This document shows positions 8,835 through 16,850 of a stretch of DNA of 64,000 bases, one piece after another. A program made the translations under genes and the position numbers. The notes under the pieces were generated by a model, which had not been told where the DNA came from, searched no databases, and worked only from the letters and a program-made list of their open reading frames with translations. Within the stretch, counting starts at the first letter, position 1; the number at the start of each line of letters is the position of its first letter. The stretch is from contig NZ_JAERRF010000014.1 of the NCBI RefSeq assembly GCF_016741875.1, positions 143,683 to 207,682 of the forward strand, in the 5' to 3' direction. This stretch comes from Streptomyces coffeae (GTDB lineage Bacteria; Actinomycetota; Actinomycetes; Streptomycetales; Streptomycetaceae).

Positions 8835-9019
8835 AGGGGCGCGCCGCTGTCGTAAGGGAGAGCGCGCGGAGGCCCTGAGGCACGAAGGGTCGAGCACGGT
8901 CGACTGTCGGCAGGGGCTTTGGCGCCCTGGAGGCGAACCGAGCCCTCAAAAGGGGGGTCGAGCACGGTCGACTGTCGGCAGGGGCTTTGGCGCCCTGGAG
9001 GCGAACCGAGCCCTCAAAA
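8828..9019. repeat. Dispersed extragenic repeat with internal tandem 65-bp units
   Basis: Positions 8828-8951 match 42801-42924 over 124 bp with few differences, in the same orientation. Within this copy the last 65 bp (8887-8951) are repeated as 8955-9019 (period 68 bp), each ending in an A tract. It lies downstream of the minus-strand SGNH hydrolase gene and of the plus-strand DUF1707 gene. Confidence 0.85.
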
Positions 9020-9035
9020 AAGGGGGCCGCGCGCC

Positions 9036-10358
9036 TTACAGCTCGGCTGCCGCGGTGCCCTTCAGGTGGTCCAGGTTCAGCGACTGCGCCATCGCCCGGT
9101 AGCCCGCGTCGCTCGGGTGCAGATGGTCGCCCGAGTCGTAGACGGGCCGCAGCCGCAGCGGGCTGATCGGGTCGCGCAGCGCCTTGTCGAAGTCCACGAC
9201 CTCGTCGAAGACCTTGCCGGAGCGGATCTGGGCGTTGATCTGCTCCCGTACGGCGTCCAGCCGCGGGGTGTAGCCGCGGTGGCCGTAGAACGGGGTCAGG
9301 GTGGCGCCGACGACCCGCATACCCCGGGCGTGGGCCTGCTCGGTCATCCGCTTCAGCCCGGCCACGATCTTGTTCGGGTCGGTCTGATGGGGGATACGGA
9401 GTATGTCGTTGATGCCCAGCTCGATGACCACGGCCTTCACACCGGTGCGGGAGAGCACATCGCGGTTGAACCGGGAAAGTCCGCTGGGGTTGTTGGGCGG
9501 GTACTGGGTGCCGTCGCTCAGCACGCGGTTGCCGCTGATCCCCTGGTTGAGCACGCCCAGCCGGGGCGCTCCGGGCTCGGTGCGCAGCCGCTCGGCGAGG
9601 AAGTCGGTCCACCGGCGGTTGGCCCCGGCGGTGGAGGTGATGCCGTCGGTGATCGAGTCGCCGATCACGGCGACCGAGCCCTGTGCCTCCTTGGACCACA
9701 CGTCCACGCCGGTCAGATAGCGCCAGTACGGGCTCTGCTCGGTGTACGCCGCGCCCGCGGTGTCTTCCGTACGGTCGCCGCGCGCCATGTAGGAGGTCTG
9801 GCGGGCGTGTGGGTGGTAGGTGACCGAGCCGGACGCCTGCGGGGCGTAGGTGGTGACCAGCAGATCCGCGGCGTCCGGGATGGTGAGCCGGACCGGGTCG
9901 CTGGTGGCCGCCTTGCCGGGCGGAATGGTCACCCAGGAGCGGTTGCCGAAGGTGAGGCGGCGCATCGTACCGGTCGCGGCGGTGGGATTGCTGGGCGCGG
10001 CCGCCAGCGCCAGCGAGGCATGCGTGATCGTCAGCGGGCGGGCGCTGTAGAAGTTGGAGAGCTGGATCCGGGCGCTGGAGCCGCCGACGCTGCTGCGCAC
10101 CACATTCCGTATCGACATGCCGGACAGCCCGCGGAGCGTGGCCCTCGGCTCGGCGGCGGCCGCCGAGGTGGACCAGGTGCCGACCCAGGAACCGGACGAG
10201 GCCGGGTCGGCGGAACCGCGGGTGCGGGCATCGGTGTCCATGTCGCCCTTGTCGCCACCGAGCCCGACGAATATCGCGGTCGAGACGAGGATCACCACGG
10301 CCGCCAGCGCAGCGAGCACGGTATAGCCCGTGCGTCTGGGCATAGAAGGCACGCTCAT
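9036..10358 (-). CDS. Secreted SGNH/GDSL hydrolase
   Basis: This 440-residue protein has an N-terminal membrane or signal segment (VLAALAAVVILVSTAIFVGL). A beta-rich N-terminal domain precedes a SGNH hydrolase domain with block I GDSITDG (about 231, catalytic Ser), block III GIND, and block V Asp-His in GDHLHPSDAGY (about 411). It probably acts outside the cell as an esterase or lipase on an unknown acyl or acetyl ester. It is a single-gene unit; the next gene to the right is divergent. Confidence 0.9.
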   Translation of the reverse strand: MSVPSMPRRTGYTVLAALAAVVILVSTAIFVGLGGDKGDMDTDARTRGSADPASSGSWVGTWSTSAAAAEPRATLRGLSGMSIRNVVRSSVGGSSARIQLSNFYSARPLTITHASLALAAAPSNPTAATGTMRRLTFGNRSWVTIPPGKAATSDPVRLTIPDAADLLVTTYAPQASGSVTYHPHARQTSYMARGDRTEDTAGAAYTEQSPYWRYLTGVDVWSKEAQGSVAVIGDSITDGITSTAGANRRWTDFLAERLRTEPGAPRLGVLNQGISGNRVLSDGTQYPPNNPSGLSRFNRDVLSRTGVKAVVIELGINDILRIPHQTDPNKIVAGLKRMTEQAHARGMRVVGATLTPFYGHRGYTPRLDAVREQINAQIRSGKVFDEVVDFDKALRDPISPLRLRPVYDSGDHLHPSDAGYRAMAQSLNLDHLKGTAAAEL

Positions 10359-10586
10359 GGGCGGGTTGTCTCCTCGGGCGGCGGAGCCCGGGGCTCCGAT
10401 ACGTGGACAGGAACTGCGAGTGTGTCAGCAGCGCCGAAAGGGTCCGGTCGGTCCCCCCATGATCCCACGGCGGGCTATGGGTCCGCCCGTCGGCCTTCCC
10501 CCAAGTGTGCGGGGTCGCTACCCCGGACAGACGACGGGAACTCGCCGTTCGTTCCACAAGTGGGGGACTGAAACAGGAAAGAGACA

Positions 10587-11942
10587 ATGCATGAGGGGCA
10601 GCGCGACCGGGTGGAGCGAATGAACCGGACAACAGCGGGTGATACGGCGCACAGACCGCCCGGCGGCGGTCCGGGCGGCCTCATCGCGGACACCCCGCTC
10701 GACCAGGAGCGTCGGCGTGGTGTGCGGCGGATGAAGACGCTCGCCACCGGCATGCTGCTCGCCGTCGCGCTGGTGTACACCCTCGCCAAGTGGGCAGCGT
10801 CCTCCGGGGCCGGCGGCTGGACGGGATATGTCGCCGCGGCGGCCGAGGCGGGCATGGTCGGTGCGCTGGCCGACTGGTTCGCGGTCACCGCGCTGTTCCG
10901 GCGGCCGATGGGGCTGCCCATCCCGCACACCGCCATCATTCCCACCAAGAAGGACCAGTTCGGGAGCGCCCTGGGCGAGTTCGTCGGGGAGAACTTCCTC
11001 TCCGGCGACGTCGTCCGGATGCGGCTGCGCTCGGTCGGCATCGCCGAACGCCTCGGCACCTGGCTGGCCGAACCCCCGCACGCCGACCGGGTGACGGACG
11101 AGCTGGCCACCGCGCTGCGCGGTGCGCTCACGGTGCTGCGCGACTCCGATGTGCAGGCGGTGGTGGGCGAGGCCATCACCCGCCGGGCCGACGCCCAGGA
11201 GATCGCGCCGGGCCTCGGCAAGCTGCTGGCGCACATCGTCGCGGACGGCGGCCACCACCGCGCCGTGGACCTGGTGTGTCTGCGCGCCCACGACTGGCTG
11301 GTCGAGCACAACGAATCGGTGATGGACGCGGTGACCGGCGGCGCCCCCGGCTGGACGCCGCGGTTCGTGGACCGCAAGGTGGGCGAGCGGGTCTACCGGG
11401 AACTGCTGCGCTTTGTGAGTGAGATGCGTGACATGCCCGCCCATCCGGCGCGCGGCGCCGTGGACCGTTTCCTCACCGACTTCGCCGAGGACCTCCAGAC
11501 GCACACCGACACCCGGGCGCGGGTCGAGCGGCTGAAGCGGGAGGTGCTGGGACGCGCCGAGGTGCAGGATCTGATCGCCTCGACCTGGGCCTCGGTCCGT
11601 TCGATGATCGTCGCGGCGGCCGAGGACGAGCGCAGTGAGCTGCGGCGCAGGGCGCGGACGGCCATTCTGTCGCTGGGCACACGGATGATGACGGACACAC
11701 GGCTGCGCGGCAAGGTCGACGGCTGGCTGGAAGACGCCGCCGTCTATGTGGTGACGACCTATCGGGACGAGATCACTTCGCTGATCACCGAGACGGTGGC
11801 GGGGTGGGACGCCGAGCACACCTCACGCAAGATCGAGGCCCATATCGGGCGGGATCTCCAGTTCATCCGGATCAACGGCACCGTGGTGGGCGCGCTCGCC
11901 GGGCTGGTCATCTACACGCTCTCGCGCGCGCTGGGCGGTTGA
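10587..11942 (+). CDS. DUF445 domain membrane protein
   Basis: This 451-residue protein matches DUF445: a membrane helix (LATGMLLAVALVYTLAKW), the conserved GMVGALADWFAVTALFRRPMGLPIPHT core split by that helix region, long amphipathic helices, and a C-terminal membrane segment (VVGALAGLVIYTLSRAL). The start is ATG 10587 after an AGGAAAGAG site; ATG 10620, with GGAG just upstream, is an alternative. Function unknown; family members are inner-membrane proteins. Confidence 0.9.
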   Translation: MHEGQRDRVERMNRTTAGDTAHRPPGGGPGGLIADTPLDQERRRGVRRMKTLATGMLLAVALVYTLAKWAASSGAGGWTGYVAAAAEAGMVGALADWFAVTALFRRPMGLPIPHTAIIPTKKDQFGSALGEFVGENFLSGDVVRMRLRSVGIAERLGTWLAEPPHADRVTDELATALRGALTVLRDSDVQAVVGEAITRRADAQEIAPGLGKLLAHIVADGGHHRAVDLVCLRAHDWLVEHNESVMDAVTGGAPGWTPRFVDRKVGERVYRELLRFVSEMRDMPAHPARGAVDRFLTDFAEDLQTHTDTRARVERLKREVLGRAEVQDLIASTWASVRSMIVAAAEDERSELRRRARTAILSLGTRMMTDTRLRGKVDGWLEDAAVYVVTTYRDEITSLITETVAGWDAEHTSRKIEAHIGRDLQFIRINGTVVGALAGLVIYTLSRALGG

Positions 11943-12009
11943 CGTCGGCACGTCTCTGGCAGGTGTGAGCGGCAGGGCCTATGGTGCCCCTCCCCGGAGG
12001 GAGACCGGT

Positions 12010-12828
12010 GTGCGACGTCAACGAGGCCAGGGGCCGCGGGAGCGGTGGTTACGGCGCAGTGGCGCACGGCGGGGGCGGCGTGCGGTGGCCGCCCGGGTGC
12101 TGTGGACCGCGGGTGAAATGGCGGTCACCCTCGGGCTTGTTGTGCTGCTCTTCGTCGTCCATCAGCTGTGGTGGACCAACCGTCAGGCGCATCAGGGCGC
12201 CCAGCGCGAGGTGGCGGCCCTGGAGCGGGAGTGGCGTACCGGGGGCCACGACACCACCGCACCGGACGCGGGCCCGCGGGACTCCTCCCCGGGGCGGGGC
12301 CCGGACCACGAACGCGCCACCACGGCCCGCACCGGCCCGGGGGCCGGTGGCGCCCGCGCCCCGCGGCGGGACCAGTCGTACGCCGTGCTGCGCATCCCGC
12401 GCATCGGGCTGACGGTCCCGGTCGCCGAGGGCGTCAGCCGGTCCGCCGTGCTCAACAAGGGGTACGTGGGCCACTACCCGGGCACCGCCCAGCCCGGCCG
12501 GGCGGGGAACGTCGCGCTCGCCGGGCACCGCAACACCCACGGTGAGCCGTTCCGGCAGCTCGACGAGGTGCGCCGCGGGGACACGGTGCGCATCGACACC
12601 GCGGAGGCCCGCTACACCTATGTGGTCGAGCGCACCGTGCCGCGGACCTCGCCGTCCGACGGCACGGTGATCGCGAAGGTGCCGTACAGCTCGGCCCATC
12701 CGCGGCAGCGCTACACCGCGCCCGGCTACTACCTCACCCTGACCACCTGCACCCCCGAATTCACCTCCCGCTACCGGCTGGTGGTGTGGGGGCGGCTGAA
12801 GACGGCAGTACCGCGCACGGCCGGGTAG
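12010..12828 (+). CDS. Class E sortase
   Basis: This 272-residue membrane-anchored transpeptidase attaches LAXTG-type proteins to peptidoglycan. A basic N-terminus and one helix (VTLGLVVLLFVVHQLWW) precede an extracytoplasmic domain. Catalytic His173 lies in LAGHRNTHG, Cys247 in TTCTPEF, and the catalytic Arg in SRYRLVVWG (Arg254/256). I chose GTG 12010 because GGAGGGAG lies just upstream; an in-frame GTG at 11965 is possible. A likely substrate with a C-terminal LAETG signal is encoded at 18176-19852. Confidence 0.9.
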   Translation: MRRQRGQGPRERWLRRSGARRGRRAVAARVLWTAGEMAVTLGLVVLLFVVHQLWWTNRQAHQGAQREVAALEREWRTGGHDTTAPDAGPRDSSPGRGPDHERATTARTGPGAGGARAPRRDQSYAVLRIPRIGLTVPVAEGVSRSAVLNKGYVGHYPGTAQPGRAGNVALAGHRNTHGEPFRQLDEVRRGDTVRIDTAEARYTYVVERTVPRTSPSDGTVIAKVPYSSAHPRQRYTAPGYYLTLTTCTPEFTSRYRLVVWGRLKTAVPRTAG

Positions 12829-12888
12829 GGCGCGGGGACGCTTACACTGAACGGACCAAAGTGACGGGGGAGTAGGGGGAACGGCGGG

Positions 12889-13215
12889 ATGACCCACCGG
12901 TTCGAGCGGCTGCGGATGCACCTGGGTGTGTGTCTGTTCCTGCTGACCGGCGCCCTGCTGACCCAGACCGGGCTGGTGAGCGCGGTCGCGTTCGCCGCCA
13001 CCACGGCCGCCACCGCCGCCGTCGCGGCGGCGCTGCTGACCCGCGCGTTGCTGGCCTCCCACGGCCGGGTGCCCACCCCGCCGGGCCGGATCCGCACCGC
13101 GATCAGGGACCGGGAGCGCCGTACCGCCTTTCTGCCCCAGCGGGATCCGGACGCCTCGGGCCGCCCGAGGCCGCGAGCGCCCGGCCGTCGTCCGTTGACG
13201 GCCGCGCAGGCGTAA
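12889..13215 (+). CDS. Small membrane protein (DUF6412-like)
   Basis: This is a 108-residue protein with two hydrophobic segments (LGVCLFLLTGALLTQTGLVSAVAF and an Ala/Thr-rich helix) and a basic Pro/Arg-rich C-terminus. It lies upstream of and co-oriented with the YidC-like gene, a pairing I associate with Streptomyces genomes. A GGGGGA site precedes ATG 12889. Function unknown; the DUF6412 assignment is from memory of the sequence pattern. Confidence 0.7.
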   Translation: MTHRFERLRMHLGVCLFLLTGALLTQTGLVSAVAFAATTAATAAVAAALLTRALLASHGRVPTPPGRIRTAIRDRERRTAFLPQRDPDASGRPRPRAPGRRPLTAAQA

Positions 13216-13361
13216 CGCGCAGGGCCGCACGGGCCTTACGCACCGGCGCATCTCCACCCGTACCGCCACGCCGCGCGGTTCGTCACGCCGATTCACCCAT
13301 CCGGCCACCGGTCATCCGGTCATCCGGCCGTCCGGCACGACGAGATCCGCGGAGTTCTCCC

Positions 13362-14030
13362 ATGTCTCTTTTCTCCTGCCTCGGCACCCTGTTGTCCACC
13401 ATCGCCGATCAACTCGACCCGCTCTTCGGGGCGTCCGCGACGGCCGCCGCGATCGTGGTCTTCACCCTCTGTGTCCGCGCCGCGCTGCATCCGCTGACCC
13501 GCGCGGCGGTGCGCGGTGAGAAGGCACGGGCCCGGCTGGCCCCGAAGTTCGCCGAGGTGAGCCGCCGCCACCGGGACGACCCCGAGCGGATGCGGCGCGC
13601 CCTGGGCGAGTTGCGAGCCAAGGAGGGTGCCTCGCCGATGGCGGGCTGTCTTCCGGCCCTCGTCCAGCTCCCCGTCTTCTTCGTCATGTACCACGTCTTC
13701 TCCACCGGCAGCGGCGCCGGTGACCTGCTCGACCACACCCTGGCGGGCGCCCCGCTCGGCGGCCGGTGGGACGGGGCGCTGGACGGTTCGCGGGGGCTGG
13801 TCCACCTCGCCCTCTTCACCCTGATCGCGGCGGTGGCGACGTGGACCTGGTGGCGCGCCCGCAAGACGGTCGTGCCCGGCGCGCCCGGCATGGCCCGTGT
13901 GCTGCCGCTGCTGTCCTTCGGCACCCTCGTCACCGCCGCCGTGGTCCCGCTGGCGGCGGGTCTGTACCTCGCGACCAGTACGACATGGACGGCGGTGGAG
14001 CGGGCGCTGCTGCACCGCGGCGGAAGCTGA
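13362..14030 (+). CDS. YidC/Oxa1-family membrane insertase, short paralogue
   Basis: This 222-residue membrane protein has the Oxa1 core: ALHPLTRAAVRGEKARARLAPKFAEVSRR (the conserved cytoplasmic coil after TM1), a PMAGCLPALVQLPVFFVMYHVF helix, and two C-terminal helices. It lacks the large periplasmic domain and the basic tail of housekeeping YidC, so it is a secondary insertase. It may help fold membrane proteins in the small DUF6412-like/YidC unit. Confidence 0.85.
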   Translation: MSLFSCLGTLLSTIADQLDPLFGASATAAAIVVFTLCVRAALHPLTRAAVRGEKARARLAPKFAEVSRRHRDDPERMRRALGELRAKEGASPMAGCLPALVQLPVFFVMYHVFSTGSGAGDLLDHTLAGAPLGGRWDGALDGSRGLVHLALFTLIAAVATWTWWRARKTVVPGAPGMARVLPLLSFGTLVTAAVVPLAAGLYLATSTTWTAVERALLHRGGS

Positions 14031-14159
14031 CGCCCGGGCCGGGTCGGCGGCCTCCGGTCCGGTCTGTGAACAAGGTCTTGCGGAGTGGACAGAGCTCTTG
14101 GAGGATCGTCCGACCCGGCCGTCCCCCGGACTTGCCCCTTCGACCACGGGAGTCGTGAG

Positions 14160-15026
14160 ATGAAGCTGCTGCGTGTGGGACCGGCGGGCGCGGAACGCCC
14201 GGCACTGCTGGATGCCTCGGGCACCCTGCGCGACCTGTCCGGCCTGGTCCCGGACATCGACGGCGCCCTGCTCGCCGATGACGCCGCCCTCGCCCGGATC
14301 CGCGAGGCGGCGTCGGCGCAGGGCGCCGGGGCGCTGCCCGCGATCGACGACGGCGGGGTGCGGATCGGCCCGCCGCTCGCCCGTATCGGCAAGATCGTGT
14401 GCATCGGGCTGAACTACCACGACCACGCCACCGAGACCGGCGCCGCCCTCCCGCAGGAGCCGATCCTCTTCATGAAGGCACCGGACACGGTCGTCGGCCC
14501 GCAGGACACCGTGCTGGTCCCGCGCGGCAGCGCGAAGACCGACTGGGAGGTCGAACTCGCCGTGGTCATCGGCCGTACCGCGCGCTATCTCGACTCCGAC
14601 GAGGCGGCCCTCGCCGCGGTCGCGGGCTACGCCATCGCCCATGACGTCTCCGAGCGCGCCTTCCAGATCGAGCGCGGCGGCCAGTGGGACAAGGGCAAGA
14701 ACTGCGAGACGTTCAACCCCCTGGGCCCCTGGCTGGTGACCGCCGACGAGATCCCCGATCCGCAGTCGCTGGGCCTGCGGCTGTGGGTCAACGGCGAGCT
14801 CCAGCAGAACGGCACCACGGCGGATCAGATCTTCGGGGTCGCCCAGGTGGTCCGCTATCTCAGCCAGTTCATGACCCTCTACCCGGGCGACATCATCAAC
14901 ACCGGCACCCCGGCGGGGGTGGCCCTGGGCCGTCCCGAACCCAAGCCGTATCTGCGCGCGGGCGATGTGGTCGAGCTGGAGATCGACGGACTGGGCCGCC
15001 AGCGCCAGGAGTTGAAGGACGCGTAG
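14160..15026 (+). CDS. Fumarylacetoacetate hydrolase family protein
   Basis: This 288-residue protein has the FAH catalytic domain: IVCIGLNYHDHATETG, PILFMKAPDTVVGP, the acidic metal ligands in DWEVELAVVIGR, KNCETFNPLGPW and the C-terminal NTGTPAGVALG. Members hydrolyse or decarboxylate beta-diketo acids, as in aromatic catabolism, using Mg or Mn. ATG 14160 follows ACGGGAG. The exact substrate cannot be fixed; the gene stands alone. Confidence 0.9.
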   Translation: MKLLRVGPAGAERPALLDASGTLRDLSGLVPDIDGALLADDAALARIREAASAQGAGALPAIDDGGVRIGPPLARIGKIVCIGLNYHDHATETGAALPQEPILFMKAPDTVVGPQDTVLVPRGSAKTDWEVELAVVIGRTARYLDSDEAALAAVAGYAIAHDVSERAFQIERGGQWDKGKNCETFNPLGPWLVTADEIPDPQSLGLRLWVNGELQQNGTTADQIFGVAQVVRYLSQFMTLYPGDIINTGTPAGVALGRPEPKPYLRAGDVVELEIDGLGRQRQELKDA

Positions 15027-15093
15027 CGCCTACCGCGCTGCGGGAGGCGGGGTGAGGGTGTCGCTTGTCCCTCCGGGTGCGTCGTCCGCGGGT

Positions 15094-15160
15094 GCGTCGT
15101 GGCTGGTCGCGCCCACGCGGCGGAGCCGCACATCGACACAGCCCCGCGCCCCTTCGGGGC
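15094..15160. repeat. 67-bp dispersed repeat, copy 1 of an inverted pair
   Basis: This 67-bp segment is the reverse complement of 22698-22764 with a single visible mismatch. It lies between two converging genes in a stretch (15027-15199) that holds no gene. Confidence 0.8.
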
Positions 15161-15164
15161 GCGG
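15144..15164. terminator. Hairpin between converging FAH and UPF0303 genes
   Basis: A 9-bp perfect GC stem with a TTC loop (15144-15152 with 15156-15164) overlaps the end of the dispersed repeat. Its position between convergent stops fits a terminator. No T tract follows. Confidence 0.5.
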
Positions 15165-15199
15165 CGGCCCCGCCGTACGCCGGTCGGGCCGTGACGGAC

Positions 15200-15703
15200 T
15201 CAGGCCGTCGCCGACAGATGGCGCTCCAGCGCCTCCACCACCAGCGCGTGGTCCTCCGCCTGCGGAAGGCCCGATACCGCGACCGCGCCGATGACGCCGG
15301 TGCCCGTCACATGGAGCGGGAAGGCGCCGCCGTGGGCCGCGTAGCGGTCCGGGTCCAGGCGCGAGGACTCCTCGAAGGTGGTGCCCTTGGCCCGGAAGCG
15401 GGCGCCCACGAGATACGAGGCGGCGCCGTAGTGCTCCACCACCCGGCACTTGCGGTCCAGCCAGGCGTCGTTGTCCACGCTGGTGCCGGGCAGCGCGCGG
15501 TGGAAGAGACGCTGTCCGGCGCGGCGCACCGAGATGGTGACGGCCGCGCCGCGCTCCCGGGCGAGGTCGGCGATCAGACAGCCGAGCCGCCAGGCGTCGT
15601 CGTTGTCCAGCCGGGGCAGCCGCAGCCGGCGCTCCTGCTCCTCCAGCCGGGCGATCAGATCGCCCGCCGCGTCGGCGCGTTGAACGGTGGAGTGCGTGCT
15701 CAT
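15200..15703 (-). CDS. UPF0303/heme-degrading-domain (GlcG/HbpS-like) protein
   Basis: This 167-residue single-domain protein has the UPF0303 pattern: long N-terminal helix, NDDAWRLGCLIADLARERGAAVTI, RRAGQRLFHRALPGTSVDNDAW, YAAHGGAFPLHV, GVIGAVAVSGLPQAEDHALVVEAL. The family shares the GlcG/HbpS fold and is often called heme-degrading, but biochemical roles are poorly defined. It overlaps the stop of the upstream dehydrogenase by ATGA, so the two are translationally coupled. Confidence 0.85.
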   Translation of the reverse strand: MSTHSTVQRADAAGDLIARLEEQERRLRLPRLDNDDAWRLGCLIADLARERGAAVTISVRRAGQRLFHRALPGTSVDNDAWLDRKCRVVEHYGAASYLVGARFRAKGTTFEESSRLDPDRYAAHGGAFPLHVTGTGVIGAVAVSGLPQAEDHALVVEALERHLSATA

Positions 15704-16794
15704 GCCGTGGCCTCCAGAGGGACCGTACGGCGCTCGGCGGCCGACAGCCGGGCCGCCTCCAGGACGTGCAGGGCCGCCGCGGCCTCGGCGGCGGTGACCG
15801 GCGGGCGGCCGCCGTCGCGCAGGGCGTCGGCCACGCCCGCGTAGTAGGCCGGATAGTCGCCGGGCAGGGTCGGTACGGGGAGACCACCGCCGGTCAGCGG
15901 CGATTCCCCCGCACCCAGCCGGCCCCAGGCGCCCTCCGGTTCGGCGCCCCACTCGATGCCGTTCGCCGGGCGCCGGCCCTCGCGGAGGGCGGCCTCCTGG
16001 GGGTCCAGGCCGTACTTCACATAGCCGGCCTCGCTGCCCAGCACCCGGAAGCGCGGGCCGAGTTGGGCCGTGATGGCGCTCATCCACAGATGGGAGCGGA
16101 CGCCGCCGGCGTGGGTGAGGGCGATGAAGGTGTCGTCGTCGGTCTGCGCGCCGGGGCGGCGTACGTCGACCTCGGCGTAGACGGAGACGACCGGGCCGAA
16201 GAGGGTGAGCGCCTGGTCGACCAGATGACTGCCCAGGTCGTAGAGGAGTCCACCGACCTCGGCCGGGTCGCCGGACTCCCGCCAGCCGCCCTTGAGCTGG
16301 GGCCGCCACCGCTCGAAGCGGGACTCGAAGCGCTGGACATGGCCGAGCGCGCCATCGGCGATCAGCTTGCGGAGAGTACGGAAGTCGTTGTCCCAGCGGC
16401 GGTTCTGGAAGACGCTCAGCAGCAGTCCGCGCGCGTCCGCGAGCGCGGCCAGCTCCTCGGCCTCGGTGGCGGTCGCGGCGAGCGGCTTGTCCACCACGAC
16501 CGGCAGCCCCGCCTCGAGGGCGGCGCGGGCCAGCGGCACATGGGTGCGGTTCGGGGAGGCGACGACGATCAGATCCAGCTCGTCCGCGCGGCCCCACAGC
16601 TCGTCGGCGGAGTCCGCCAGGACGACGTCCGGGTACGCGGCGCGGGCCTGTCGCTGCCGCTCGGGGCTGGAGGTCACGACGGTGTCGAGGACGAGGCCGT
16701 CGGTGGCCGCGATCAGGGGCGCGTGGAAGACGGAGCCCGCCAGGCCGTAGCCGATCAGTGCGACGCGGAAGGCGCTGTTGTGGTGGTCGTCCAT
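15700..16794 (-). CDS. Gfo/Idh/MocA family oxidoreductase
   Basis: This is a 364-residue NAD(P)-dependent sugar or inositol-type dehydrogenase. The Rossmann motif is VALIGYGLAGSVFHAP, and the family EKP motif appears as DKP in PVVVDKPLA. A C-terminal alpha/beta substrate domain follows (GGLLYDLGSHLVDQAL). I start at ATG 16794; an upstream in-frame start at 16830 would read through the candidate operator. It is coupled to the UPF0303 gene and divergent from the ROK repressor, so its substrate is likely linked to the inducer of that regulator. Confidence 0.9.
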   Translation of the reverse strand: MDDHHNSAFRVALIGYGLAGSVFHAPLIAATDGLVLDTVVTSSPERQRQARAAYPDVVLADSADELWGRADELDLIVVASPNRTHVPLARAALEAGLPVVVDKPLAATATEAEELAALADARGLLLSVFQNRRWDNDFRTLRKLIADGALGHVQRFESRFERWRPQLKGGWRESGDPAEVGGLLYDLGSHLVDQALTLFGPVVSVYAEVDVRRPGAQTDDDTFIALTHAGGVRSHLWMSAITAQLGPRFRVLGSEAGYVKYGLDPQEAALREGRRPANGIEWGAEPEGAWGRLGAGESPLTGGGLPVPTLPGDYPAYYAGVADALRDGGRPPVTAAEAAAALHVLEAARLSAAERRTVPLEATA

Positions 16795-16808
16795 GGGAGT
16801 CACTTTGA

Positions 16809-16819
16809 CAACACTGTTG
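16809..16819. promoter_or_regulatory. Candidate operator in the ROK/dehydrogenase divergent promoter
   Basis: An 11-bp palindrome CAACA-C-TGTTG sits between the divergent starts (16794 and 16851). ROK repressors usually bind such palindromes next to their own genes. The assignment rests on position and symmetry only. Confidence 0.4.
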
Positions 16820-16850
16820 CGAAAGTGCAAGCGAGCGCCACAATGGAAGA

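Noticed and set aside
5572..10632. A 1686-codon open frame on the minus strand
   Set aside because: It runs antisense to the ABC exporter and DUF1707 genes and across the repeat region. Its composition is the Pro/Arg/Gly/His-rich pattern of high-GC antisense frames, with no domain. Only the SGNH gene, in another frame, is real here.
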